Assembly (NCBI GenBank): GCA_947456855.1 | Contig: CANGTR010000002.1 | Span: forward strand, 1 to 64,000 | Source of the DNA: Sphingobacteriia bacterium | Lineage (GTDB): Bacteria > Bacteroidota > Bacteroidia > Chitinophagales > Chitinophagaceae | Direction: 5' to 3' | Length of the DNA stretch: 64,000 bases | Shown here: positions 38,610 to 48,397 of the stretch, piece by piece | Layout of the letters: every line of letters starts with the position of its first letter | Numbering within the stretch: position 1 is the first letter of the stretch | Made by a program: the position numbers and the translations under genes | Notes under the pieces: generated by a model | Told to the model about the DNA's origin: nothing | What the model saw: the letters and a program-made list of their open reading frames with translations, nothing else | Database searches by the model: none

Positions 38610-40289
38610 CTAAGGTTGCCAGAATACTTTAAAAGATTCAGGAACTTTTTGTGGCGGTGCGTTAGAGTTTAATTGTATCTCTGTAAGATTAAATGGCAAA
38701 GACCATGGATATTTTCTGTCATTTGAAACAGGAATAGCGGGTCCGTTCGGAGGAGTTACAATTGATACCGTACCTTCTGGCGCAGGTGCAAATAAAACAG
38801 GATATCCTGTTCTTCTGTAATCGGTATAATTATCAATTGGATTTTCAATTCTGTTAATCCATTTTTCTGTAATGATATACTCTAATTTTTTAGCAACATT
38901 GCCTAAATCATATGCTGCTAGTACACCAGCTTTATAAGTTGTGGTAGCAGGTAAAGTAGCAATCAAAGGCACTGTTTGTGAAGCGCCCGCTGTTGTTGGT
39001 TTTACAAAATTGACAATGATATTGTCTACTTGTGCAAAAGATTCATCCATAGCTCTGCTAAATACAGCTCTGGCATCTCCAGCAACAAGCCCTACATTGA
39101 TTAACTCAGCTTCTAAATATAAACGATCGGCAAAAGTAAGAAACTGATGTGGAAGTGCTCCAGTACCTGCATTTTGTGGCCCGATGGTGTTAATTGAAAT
39201 ACCAGCACCAACATCAAAACGACCACCAGCAGGATAAATACCTAACAAAGAATAGGTTTGGCTATTAGATCCATCTCTACACGGACCAGTAGAACCAAAT
39301 ACGATACTAATAAAACCACCATCTCTATATTCAGTGCAGTTTTCAGGCACCCCATTTGTACCTCCAATAGGTGTTTTTTGATTATAGATATAATAGGGGA
39401 TTCTCGGATCAGCAACTCCTGTTAAGATATTTGGGTTAACTCCTTTCATGATTTCATACATCCATGGGCTGAAAAGCTGACCACCTCTCTGCGTAGCATT
39501 ATAATCCCCAAAAGCTGGATGTCTATCATCAGTTGCGCCGATTGGTCCATAAGGCAACATAAAACTTTCTGCCTGAGAATTAGTGAGATTTGCTGGAGTT
39601 GCTAATAAAGCAGTTACTTCTGCTTGAACATTTTGTACTCTTCTAACTTGTGTATAGAGTTTTAACTTTATGGTGTTTGCAGCTTTTCTCCAATTGGTAA
39701 CATTTCCTTTATAAATATAATCGTCGGCTCCAGGCACAGATGGATTTACTGTAGGATTAATTAAATCCGCCATTCCTTCATCTAATAAAGCAAATAGTTT
39801 AGGATAAATAGTTGCTCCTTTATCAAATTTTGGTTGATAAGACCCAGTTAGAAATTGATCAAAATCAGAAAATGGAACATCTCCATAAACATCTACTAAA
39901 ATACTGAAAGTATACGCTTTTAAAATTTTAGCTATACCAACATAACGAAAACGCTTTTCCGTGGTACCTCTTTCGATGATTACATTGAGGTTAGCTAGTG
40001 CGCCATACAAACCATCCCATCCAGAGGCACCAGCACCATATCTATCGGCCCCTACACGACCTGTTAAAGAATGGGTATAAACTGCCATTGTATTTCCCAA
40101 ACCAGTTCCTAGTGCCATATTGTTTGCAATATTGCGCTCTGCAGCACTTAATACAAAAGACAATTGAACTGAAGATGGAGTTGGGCTATTGGTGTTTTTA
40201 TTTACATCTAGAAATTTCTGACACCCAATTCCAAAAAAAGAAAGAATTGCAAATGCAAAAAATGTTTTTATGAAATATTTCCTTCTCAT
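38610..40289 (-). CDS. SusD/RagB family nutrient-binding outer membrane lipoprotein
   Basis: FFGIGCQKFLDVNKNTNSPTPSSVQLSFVLSAAERNIAN; KILKAYTFSILVDVYGDVPFSDF; EKWINRIENPIDNYTDYRRTGYPVL. Confidence 0.95.
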   Translation of the reverse strand: MRRKYFIKTFFAFAILSFFGIGCQKFLDVNKNTNSPTPSSVQLSFVLSAAERNIANNMALGTGLGNTMAVYTHSLTGRVGADRYGAGASGWDGLYGALANLNVIIERGTTEKRFRYVGIAKILKAYTFSILVDVYGDVPFSDFDQFLTGSYQPKFDKGATIYPKLFALLDEGMADLINPTVNPSVPGADDYIYKGNVTNWRKAANTIKLKLYTQVRRVQNVQAEVTALLATPANLTNSQAESFMLPYGPIGATDDRHPAFGDYNATQRGGQLFSPWMYEIMKGVNPNILTGVADPRIPYYIYNQKTPIGGTNGVPENCTEYRDGGFISIVFGSTGPCRDGSNSQTYSLLGIYPAGGRFDVGAGISINTIGPQNAGTGALPHQFLTFADRLYLEAELINVGLVAGDARAVFSRAMDESFAQVDNIIVNFVKPTTAGASQTVPLIATLPATTTYKAGVLAAYDLGNVAKKLEYIITEKWINRIENPIDNYTDYRRTGYPVLFAPAPEGTVSIVTPPNGPAIPVSNDRKYPWSLPFNLTEIQLNSNAPPQKVPESFKVFWQP

Positions 40290-40309
40290 AATGAATGTTT
40301 TTAAATAAT

Positions 40310-43300
40310 TTAGAAAGTTACATTTAAGTTGATACCGTATCTTTTAGAACTTGGTGCACCACCAGTTTCTACACCTTGAGTTCCACTTCCAACAGCGGAA
40401 TTAATATCCGGATCAAAATTCATGTACTTAGGAACATTGGGTGCCAAGAACCAAAGATTACGTCCGCTTAAAGACAAGGTTACATTAGACAATCTAAGTT
40501 TACGAACAAATTCCATCGGCAATGTATAGCCTAATACCACTTCTCTCAATCTATAAACAGTTCCATCAAACACAGCATATTCAAATGCTCCATTGGTTGC
40601 AAAACTTCCACCAGTTCCAGCTGTAAAAAATAAATCGTTAGTAGTAACCCTGGTTTGATTTGGAACTGTTTTACCACCTACTAAAAGTGGAGTAAATCTA
40701 TTCAAGCCATCAGCTCCGGTAACTGGAGTAGCATTTCCATATACACCCGTAATTACTCGATTCTTTTCTCTATCTTCTGTATCTTTTGTTACACCTCTAC
40801 CCAGCATACTACCAATTGTTTCAGAGTAGAAAGCACCACCTTTGGTCATATCCCATAGAACACTTAATTGAAACCCTTTGTAAGAGAATGAATTGGTAAT
40901 TCCCAATTTAAAATCCGCATTGGGATTTCCTACCATTCCAGGATTAGGATCTACAAATGGCATACCTGAAACCGGGCTGATCAATAATTCTCCTTCAGGT
41001 GTTCTTGCAGAATATGAACCCCTTAAATATCCATAAGGGAATCCAGGTTCTATCCAGTTAAACCCACCTAGTTGATCTCTTGTAAGGCCTTGAACTAATC
41101 TGTTTACCATATTAATATTTTTGGTAAAGACCCCACGAATATTCCATTCAAAATTTTTATTTACAATTGGTTTGACATCCAATGCTGCTTCAATTCCTGT
41201 GTTTTGTATTTCACCAAGATTGGTAAAGAATGATGTATAACCACTCGTTACAGGTAAATTTATGGCATAGATTAAATCAGTAGATACTTTATCATACCAA
41301 GTAAATTCAAAACCCAATCTTTGTTTAAAGAATCTTGCTTCAGTACCAATTTCTAATTCGGTTGTAAACTCTGGAGTAAGATTTGGATCAAATGTAGCTC
41401 CACCTCTTGTAGCCAATGGCTGACCTAAAAATCCTAAGGCACTAAGATTGAAAATAGGTTCTCCATTTTGTGGAGCTGCGTCATTACCCACTTTTGCATA
41501 ACCCACACGCACCTTTCCATAATCCAACCATTTAGACTTTAGATTCAATGCATCTGTCCATACTAGCGATCCAGAAATACCAGGATAAAAATACTTAGCA
41601 TTTTGATATGGAAGTGTTGATGTAAGATCTGTTCTTCCGGTTAAGTTTAAGTAAGCGAATCCTTTATAACCAATTGATGCGTCTGCAAAAACACCTACCA
41701 ATCTTCTATTGCTCCTAGAATCTCCGCTAAAGCTTTGACGACGAGTGTTGGTAAGGTTGAATAAATTTGGAATTACAAAATCTACTCCAAAATTTGTAGT
41801 AGCGCTCCCAATTCTTGAGTTCACATCACTTGCTACTGTGACATCTAAACTAAAATTTTCGAAAATTTTAGGATTATTGTACGATAAAGCAATTTTAGCT
41901 TGAATTTCTTGAGTTCTATTTACCACTTTGGTTAATGTACCTAATAAATTATCTGCACTACCCAATGATGATTTATTGATAATTTGATCTCTGAATAAAG
42001 CATAGCTATTTACACCAGCATTTACATCAAGCTTTAATTTTTTATTGAACTTGTAGGTACCTCTCACATTGGCAACAACTCTTTCATCTATAGATGTAAT
42101 AACATTATTCTTTGCACCCCAAACAGGATTGGTATACTGTCCGTCATTAAAACCAATTTGTTGTCCTGCCCTATTTTCTGAAGGCCAACCAGTGATATCC
42201 CAGTTCCTAGCCATCGTATAAGTTCTGCCCCATTGTGAAATAAAACTTTGAGCTTGCCCTACAAAACCACCAATTTGTTTGGTTCTTGAATAAGCAATAT
42301 TAGCTCCGATCGTTAGCTTGCCAATTGCAGTTTGACCTCCAACACTAATATTGTTCTTTGTATAACTAGAGTTGGTTATGTATCCTACTTGATCGGTACG
42401 AGAAAGGGTTGCATTAAAAAGTGTATTGCCTTCTCCTCCATTTAAACCGATGGAATTTTCTACAAGATTACCCGTGTTAAATAATGAAGATACATTATCA
42501 GGAACTGCTTTGTAGGCTAGTCGACCATTAGGAAATAATTCGGGATAAGAAGCAAACATAGTTGCCCATGTGGTTGCTGGAATGGAATCTATTCCTGAAG
42601 CAGAGCTACCGATAACCAAACCATTTGCGTCATAAATTACACCTTTCCCAAATTTAGCACCCCAAGACCCGTTTGAAGACTGGGTTCTGAAATTAGCACC
42701 TGCTCCATAATTGTTTTGAAAAGTAGGAATATCTGCAATTTTCTCGATGCTATATCCTGCTCTATATGTTACGTTTAAAGATTTTGCTCCTTTTTTAGGC
42801 GCACCTGATTTTGTAGTAATTAATACAACTCCATTAGCTGCTCTCGAACCATATAGAGAAGAAGCAGCAGCCCCTTTCAATATATTCATAGATTCTATAT
42901 CATTTGGATCGAGGTTGCCCAATCCAGAACCATAGGTTCCTCCACCTGAAAATGGACTGGTGGTATTTACTAGGTTATTACTGTAAGGAATTCCATCAAC
43001 AACAATCAATGGTTCGCCACCATTAAATGACGACACCCCTCTAATCTGTATACGAGAAGCCGCTCCTGGCGCACCTTGTCCTGCTCGAATGTCTACACCC
43101 GGCACTTTACCTGCTAATGCATTCAAGATATTCGGTTCAGATTTTTGCAATAAGGCACCTGGATCTACTTTAGAAACGGCATAACCAATTGCTTTTTCAG
43201 AACGTTTGATACCCATTGCTGTTACTACCACTTCTGCCAAAGCTGCTTCAGAACTTTCCAGTTTAACATTAACCGAAGCATTAGAACCTACTGCTACTTC

Positions 43301-43543
43301 TTGAGCAGTAAAATTTAAGCTGGTAATTAACAAGACATCTCCTTTTGCAGCAGCAATTTTAAAATTACCCTGTGCATCCGAAGTTGTGCCAGCAGTTTTT
43401 TTACCTTTAACAGTAATAGAAGCCCCGGTAACAGGCGCTCCCTTGGTATCGGATATTTTACCTGATATAGTTTGGCCCTGAGCCATACTAGTTGTAGCTA
43501 AAAACACCATCAACCACAAGAAGAAAGCGTGAAATTTTCTCAT
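40310..43543 (-). CDS. SusC/RagA family TonB-linked outer membrane protein
   Basis: ISGKISDTKGAPVTGASITVKGKKTAGTTSDAQGNFKI CarboxypepD_reg-like domain, plug with IQIRGVSSFNGGEPLIVVDGIPYSN and SSLYGSRAANGVVLITTK. Confidence 0.97.
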   Translation of the reverse strand: MRKFHAFFLWLMVFLATTSMAQGQTISGKISDTKGAPVTGASITVKGKKTAGTTSDAQGNFKIAAAKGDVLLITSLNFTAQEVAVGSNASVNVKLESSEAALAEVVVTAMGIKRSEKAIGYAVSKVDPGALLQKSEPNILNALAGKVPGVDIRAGQGAPGAASRIQIRGVSSFNGGEPLIVVDGIPYSNNLVNTTSPFSGGGTYGSGLGNLDPNDIESMNILKGAAASSLYGSRAANGVVLITTKSGAPKKGAKSLNVTYRAGYSIEKIADIPTFQNNYGAGANFRTQSSNGSWGAKFGKGVIYDANGLVIGSSASGIDSIPATTWATMFASYPELFPNGRLAYKAVPDNVSSLFNTGNLVENSIGLNGGEGNTLFNATLSRTDQVGYITNSSYTKNNISVGGQTAIGKLTIGANIAYSRTKQIGGFVGQAQSFISQWGRTYTMARNWDITGWPSENRAGQQIGFNDGQYTNPVWGAKNNVITSIDERVVANVRGTYKFNKKLKLDVNAGVNSYALFRDQIINKSSLGSADNLLGTLTKVVNRTQEIQAKIALSYNNPKIFENFSLDVTVASDVNSRIGSATTNFGVDFVIPNLFNLTNTRRQSFSGDSRSNRRLVGVFADASIGYKGFAYLNLTGRTDLTSTLPYQNAKYFYPGISGSLVWTDALNLKSKWLDYGKVRVGYAKVGNDAAPQNGEPIFNLSALGFLGQPLATRGGATFDPNLTPEFTTELEIGTEARFFKQRLGFEFTWYDKVSTDLIYAINLPVTSGYTSFFTNLGEIQNTGIEAALDVKPIVNKNFEWNIRGVFTKNINMVNRLVQGLTRDQLGGFNWIEPGFPYGYLRGSYSARTPEGELLISPVSGMPFVDPNPGMVGNPNADFKLGITNSFSYKGFQLSVLWDMTKGGAFYSETIGSMLGRGVTKDTEDREKNRVITGVYGNATPVTGADGLNRFTPLLVGGKTVPNQTRVTTNDLFFTAGTGGSFATNGAFEYAVFDGTVYRLREVVLGYTLPMEFVRKLRLSNVTLSLSGRNLWFLAPNVPKYMNFDPDINSAVGSGTQGVETGGAPSSKRYGINLNVTF

Positions 43544-43707
43544 GTGCTATCGTTTAATTTTGGTTATAAATTAATCATCTAGCAGTCAAAGTATAAAAAA
43601 TTGTTAAAACAATGGACTATTTGTTAATTTTTTAATAAATTTTTAAGCCAAATAGATTGTTCTTAAAACTGCTCTGTGTAGAAAAGTTTTGGAAAATTAA
43701 TTAGATC

Positions 43708-44316
43708 TTAATATTGAATGGTTCTAAACGTGAGGTTGATTCTTGGTGTGGTAATTTTAGTAGTTGGCGGAAGTCTATGCAACCAATGCGTTTGCGTGGT
43801 GCCTTTCATCAGCAACAATGAGCCATTTTCTAAAGGAAGGGTAATTTTTGTTTGGTCGATTTTATGTTTGAATCCAAATTTTCGCTCGGCCCCAAAACTT
43901 AAAGATGCAATGGCACCATCTTTTTTTAAATCTTTTTCTGCATCACTGTGCCAGGCCATTCCTTCATTGCCATCGTGGTATAAATTGAGCAAGCAAGAAT
44001 TATAGGTTTCCTTGGTTGTTGTTTCGGTAATTGCTTTGATGGTTTTCAAAGCATCCGTCCAGGGCAAGGCAATTTTTGTTTTATTGGAATAACTGTATTC
44101 AAAAGGCTTATCGCCATACCATGCTACTTTGCGTTTGGTAATAAAATGCTTCCCGAAAATAAGGGCTTCATCATTTTTCCAAGCAATATTTTCCCATAAC
44201 TCCTTAAAAAAATAATCGGTATCGCTTTTAGAAAAAACGATACCGAAATAATTTACTTCTCCATCTTTGGGTAAAAGATTTACAGAAGGGTCGTTGAAAG
44301 ATTCAAATAGAGTCAA
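43708..44316 (-). CDS. Alpha-ketoglutarate-dependent dioxygenase AlkB family
   Basis: LLNLYHDGNEGMAWHSDAEKDL (HxD), GAERKFGFKHK, LLMKGTTQTHWLHRLPPT, RINLTFR. Confidence 0.93.
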   Translation of the reverse strand: MTLFESFNDPSVNLLPKDGEVNYFGIVFSKSDTDYFFKELWENIAWKNDEALIFGKHFITKRKVAWYGDKPFEYSYSNKTKIALPWTDALKTIKAITETTTKETYNSCLLNLYHDGNEGMAWHSDAEKDLKKDGAIASLSFGAERKFGFKHKIDQTKITLPLENGSLLLMKGTTQTHWLHRLPPTTKITTPRINLTFRTIQY

Positions 44317-44967
44317 CTACATTTTTTTAGCATCTTCTAAAAACTTGGCCAATCCAATATCTGTTAATGGATGTTTGAGCATTCCTAAAATAGAATCTAA
44401 TGGACAAGTACAAATGTCTGCACCCAATTCTGCCGCTTTAATAATATGTAAAGGATTTCTGATAGATGCTGCTAAGATTTCTGTTTTGTATTGTTGTACA
44501 TCAAAAATATGACGCAACTGACCAATCAATTCCATACCATCCCAACCACTGTCATCAATTCTGCCAATAAATGGCGAAACATAAGATGCCCCAGCTTTGG
44601 CGGCTAAAATGGCCTGACCTGCTGAAAATATCAAGGTACAATTGGTTCTGATTCCATTATCGGTAAACCATTTGATGGCTTTAATTCCATCTTTTATAAC
44701 AGGCACTTTCACCACAATATTTGGGTGAATGGCTGCTAATTTCTTTCCTTCTTCTACCATGGTAGCAAAATCGGTAGAAAGTACTTCGGCACTAACATCT
44801 CCATCTACTAATTCGCAAATGGTTTTATAATGGTTGGCAATGGCTGCCTCGCCCTTAATGCCTTCTTTGGCCATTAATGATGGATTGGTAGTAACACCAT
44901 CCAAAATACCTAGATCATTTGCTTCCTTAATTTGAGCCAGATTGCCAGTGTCGATGAAAAACTTCAT
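44317..44967 (-). CDS. fsa: Fructose-6-phosphate aldolase / transaldolase-like
   Basis: MKFFIDTGNLAQIKEANDLGILDGVTTNPSLMAKEG, NIVVKVPVIKDGIKAIKWF, GASYVSPFIGRIDD. Confidence 0.95.
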   Translation of the reverse strand: MKFFIDTGNLAQIKEANDLGILDGVTTNPSLMAKEGIKGEAAIANHYKTICELVDGDVSAEVLSTDFATMVEEGKKLAAIHPNIVVKVPVIKDGIKAIKWFTDNGIRTNCTLIFSAGQAILAAKAGASYVSPFIGRIDDSGWDGMELIGQLRHIFDVQQYKTEILAASIRNPLHIIKAAELGADICTCPLDSILGMLKHPLTDIGLAKFLEDAKKM

Positions 44968-45011
44968 GGTTAAAACGTTGAGGGTATATATTTTGAAAGT
45001 TTGTTTTTCAC

Positions 45012-45037
45012 CATCTCCCCCTTTAGGGGGAAGGGGG
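45012..45037. repeat. Palindromic C/G-tract hairpin (TCCCCCTTTAGGGGGA) between fsa and SRP RNA
   Basis: catctccccctttagggggaaggggg; 7-bp perfect arms, 2-nt loop. Confidence 0.7.
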
Positions 45038-45043
45038 TAAAAA

Positions 45044-45145
45044 ATGGCAGGCTACTCACATCGCACCGCTACAACCGCTTATCCTTGCTGCATTCCTGCC
45101 CTGGGGAAGTTCAGCAGGAGCTGGTCGTGCGAGACCTGCCGAGGC
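45044..45145 (-). ncRNA. ffs: Signal recognition particle RNA (small bacterial SRP RNA, 4.5S-type)
   Basis: Minus strand ...GGCAGGTCTCGCACGACCAGCTCCTGCTGAACTTCCCCAGGGCAGGAATGCAGCAAGGATAAGCGG...GTAGCCTGCC; SRP-RNA core and pairing ends. Confidence 0.85.
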
Positions 45146-45188
45146 AAAAGTAAGGATTGAAAGCTATACTTTTGCAAAAAAAATAATT

Positions 45189-45623
45189 ATGGGTGTATCA
45201 GATCAATTGGCTCAATTAAAAGCAGAAAAAGCTGCTGTTAATTTACAAGCAGGGCAAGATTTTTTAGCTGCCAATAAAACCAAGGAAGGCGTAACCGAAT
45301 TGCCTAGTGGTTTGCAATACGAAGTATTAACTGCTGGCGTTGGCGAAAAACCAACAGCATACAATGAAGTAACTTGTCATTACCATGGTACTTTAATTGA
45401 CGGAACTATTTTTGATAGCTCTGTGCAAAGAGGCAAGCCAGCATCTTTCCCTTTGAATATGGTTATTAAAGGTTGGACCGAAGGTTTACAATTAATGCCT
45501 ACTGGTAGCAAATGGCGTTTTTTTATTCCTCCACATTTAGGATATGGAGATCGTCAGGTAAGTGCACAAATAGGACCGAATAGCACATTGATTTTTGATG
45601 TGGAATTGATCAGTTTTATTTAA
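45189..45623 (+). CDS. FKBP-type peptidyl-prolyl cis-trans isomerase
   Basis: VTCHYHGTLIDGTIFDSSVQRGKPASFPLNMVIKGWTEGLQLMPTGSKWRFFIPPHLGYGDR. Confidence 0.95.
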   Translation: MGVSDQLAQLKAEKAAVNLQAGQDFLAANKTKEGVTELPSGLQYEVLTAGVGEKPTAYNEVTCHYHGTLIDGTIFDSSVQRGKPASFPLNMVIKGWTEGLQLMPTGSKWRFFIPPHLGYGDRQVSAQIGPNSTLIFDVELISFI

Positions 45624-45641
45624 GCTGTATAAACGAACAGA

Positions 45642-47573
45642 TTAAACGAGCTCACTGAGTTCTAACCAACGCAATTCTTTTTCTTCTAATTGATTGGTTA
45701 TAACAATAAGGCGATCACTTATTTTTTGAATCGCATCGAAGGCTAATGTTCCGGTGCTCATTTCAAGTGTAAGTGATTGCTTTTCTTTTTCTAATTCAGG
45801 CATGTCTTTTTCGAGTTGTTCAAACTCTCTTTTCTCCTTGAATGTTAAAGCCCTTTTATTTGATGCGGCCGATTTGGATTGTTCATTCGTTTTAGCCTGC
45901 TCATTCATTACCAAACTTTCTGTGGTTGCTCCTTTTCGTTTTCCGGCCTCAAGCAGATCCCATTTATTGGCTGATTTTTCGTTGTCTTTCTGCCAAATCC
46001 TATACTGGGTATAGTTTCCAGGAAAATCCCTAATTTCTCCATTTCCTTCAAATACAAATAAATGGTCTACCAATCGATCCATAAAATAACGGTCGTGCGA
46101 AACAATTAAAATACATCCCGGATAGTCACTTAAAAAATTTTCTAAAACCGCAAGAGTAGGTAAATCCAAATCGTTGGTTGGCTCATCGAGTATTAAAAAA
46201 TTGGGATTGCGAAACAGAACGGTCAACAATTGTAATCGCTTTTTTTCTCCCCCACTCAATGCAGATAAATAGGTGTATTGTTTATCAGGAGTAAATAAAA
46301 ACAATTCTAAAAACTGTGCAGCACTTAAACTGCCACCATTGGCCAATGGAAAATTCTCTGCAAATGTTTTTACATATTCAATCACCCGCATGTCTTCTTT
46401 GATCACCAATCCCTGTTGCGAAAAATTGCCAAACAACACTGTATCTCCAACATTTATTTTTCCGCTATCAGCCGGTTCTATTAATTGTAACATGTTGAGA
46501 AAAGTAGATTTCCCTACCCCATTCTTTCCTACAATACCTACACGTTCTCCCTTACTAAATGTGTATTCAAAGCCTTTTAAAATGGGCAGATCTCCATAAG
46601 ACTTGTATACTTTTTTCATCTCTACTACCTTACCTCCTAACCTACTCATTTTTACTTCCAATTGAAGCTGGGTATCTTCTATTTTTTGCTTGGCCCTGGC
46701 TTCTACTTCATAAAAATTATCTTGTCGGCTTTTGCTTTTAGTAGTTCTTGCTTTTGGTTGCTTTCGCATCCATTCCAATTCTTTGCGATAAGTATTTTTG
46801 GCTTTGTCTATACTGGCCTGTTCACTTTCTAAACGCGCTGCTTTCTGCTCCATGAACTGCTCGTAATCACCCGCATACGTATAGAGTTTCTCTCTTTCTA
46901 ATTCCCATATTTCATCACAAACCGCATCTAAGAAATAGCGATCATGGCTTACCAATAAGAGTGTTACTTTTTCTTGATTCAAGTAATTTTCTAACCATTC
47001 AATCATTTCTACATCCAAATGGTTGGTAGGCTCATCCATCATGAGCAATGTATGTTGATGCGAAAACCCAATATTAATCAAGGTTTTGGCCAATGCTACT
47101 CTTTTTCTCTGCCCACCACTCAAGTCTTTCACCGGATTGGTCAGGTGATGAATATTCAATTTGTCGAGTATCTGATGCACTTTGGTTTCAAAATCCCAGG
47201 CATTCAGGTTATCCATGGCTTCAATACCCTCGGTAATACCATCTGCATCTTCTTCCTCAATGGCTACTTCATATTTCTTTATAGCATTGATGATGGGGTG
47301 ATTGAGCTCAAAAATATTCTCCAACACCGATTTGCCCTCTTCAAACTGGGGATCCTGCTCAAAAAGTGCCACTGTAACATCTTTATGTACCCAAAATTTA
47401 CCTGAGTCAGGGGTTTCTTTTCCTGTTAAAATGCGCAATAGGGTTGACTTCCCAATGCCATTTCGGGCAATCAAGGCTATTTTGTCTCCCTCATTAATAT
47501 GAAATGAAATATTGCTAAAAAGCGGATTAATACCATAGCTTTTGGTTAAGCCTTCTACCGAAACATAATGCAT
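45642..47573 (-). CDS. ABC-F family ATP-binding cassette protein
   Basis: Two ABC domains: ARNGIGKSTLLRIL / LSGGQRKRVALAKTLI / MDEPTNHLD and GKNGVGKSTFLNML / LSGGEKKRLQLLTVL / LDEPTNDLD. Confidence 0.95.
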   Translation of the reverse strand: MHYVSVEGLTKSYGINPLFSNISFHINEGDKIALIARNGIGKSTLLRILTGKETPDSGKFWVHKDVTVALFEQDPQFEEGKSVLENIFELNHPIINAIKKYEVAIEEEDADGITEGIEAMDNLNAWDFETKVHQILDKLNIHHLTNPVKDLSGGQRKRVALAKTLINIGFSHQHTLLMMDEPTNHLDVEMIEWLENYLNQEKVTLLLVSHDRYFLDAVCDEIWELEREKLYTYAGDYEQFMEQKAARLESEQASIDKAKNTYRKELEWMRKQPKARTTKSKSRQDNFYEVEARAKQKIEDTQLQLEVKMSRLGGKVVEMKKVYKSYGDLPILKGFEYTFSKGERVGIVGKNGVGKSTFLNMLQLIEPADSGKINVGDTVLFGNFSQQGLVIKEDMRVIEYVKTFAENFPLANGGSLSAAQFLELFLFTPDKQYTYLSALSGGEKKRLQLLTVLFRNPNFLILDEPTNDLDLPTLAVLENFLSDYPGCILIVSHDRYFMDRLVDHLFVFEGNGEIRDFPGNYTQYRIWQKDNEKSANKWDLLEAGKRKGATTESLVMNEQAKTNEQSKSAASNKRALTFKEKREFEQLEKDMPELEKEKQSLTLEMSTGTLAFDAIQKISDRLIVITNQLEEKELRWLELSELV

Positions 47574-47721
47574 GGTGCAAAACTAAGTATCTTGTGCTTG
47601 AATAAGTCAATCAACCCAATCTGTTTCAAAAAGAAATGAGGAAAACCCTTTTCCACTTCTTAGTATCAGCAATAAGTTATTGTTTTATTAGGTTATTGGT
47701 TATGTAATAAATAAATTTCGT

Positions 47722-48324
47722 TTGTCGGTTGCACATAGATACTTTATACTTAATAAACCATACAATATGGTCTCACAATTTGTGAGCAGCCATGACGTGA
47801 ATCTGTTGGGCAGTATTGATTTTTATTTTCCGGAAGGCACCCATGCGATCGGCCGTTTAGACAATCTATCTGAAGGGTTATTGATTTTAACGACCAATAA
47901 AAAAGTGACCAAATTATTGTTCCAGGGAGAAAAACCACACGAAAGGGTTTATTTGGTATTGGTCAATAAGCAAGTGAGTCCAGAAAATATAGCCCGATTA
48001 CAAAATGGAGTAGCATTGGTGATTGAAAATGGTGCTACCTATATGAGTTCTTGCAAAGCCGAAATTGTTGCCGAGCCTCCCTTCAATTTCAATTCTCCCT
48101 ATATAATGACCGAGCATATTGATTATACCTGGCTGCGCATCAGTTTAACCGAAGGAAAATTTCATCAAGTAAGAAAAATGGTGAAAGCTATTGGCCATAA
48201 AGTTAAACGACTGGTAAGAGTGAGTATTGAAAACCTGCAATTAGACGATCTGCAACCGGGGGAAGTAAAGGAATTAGATGAGAAGGAATTTTTTAGGTTA
48301 TTGAGGATTCAGCATTACAAGTAA
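47722..48324 (+). CDS. rRNA large-subunit pseudouridine synthase (RluE/RsuA family)
   Basis: YFILNKPYNMVSQF, HAIGRLDNLSEGLLILTTN, ITLTEGKFHQVRKMVKAIGHKVKRLVRVSI-like; TTG start. Confidence 0.9.
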   Translation: MSVAHRYFILNKPYNMVSQFVSSHDVNLLGSIDFYFPEGTHAIGRLDNLSEGLLILTTNKKVTKLLFQGEKPHERVYLVLVNKQVSPENIARLQNGVALVIENGATYMSSCKAEIVAEPPFNFNSPYIMTEHIDYTWLRISLTEGKFHQVRKMVKAIGHKVKRLVRVSIENLQLDDLQPGEVKELDEKEFFRLLRIQHYK

Positions 48325-48397
48325 GCTGATTGCTTCTACTCCATTTAACGCAATGTTCAGAAACAACAATTCAGTACCTTCGTTGTTTAAATAAGCA

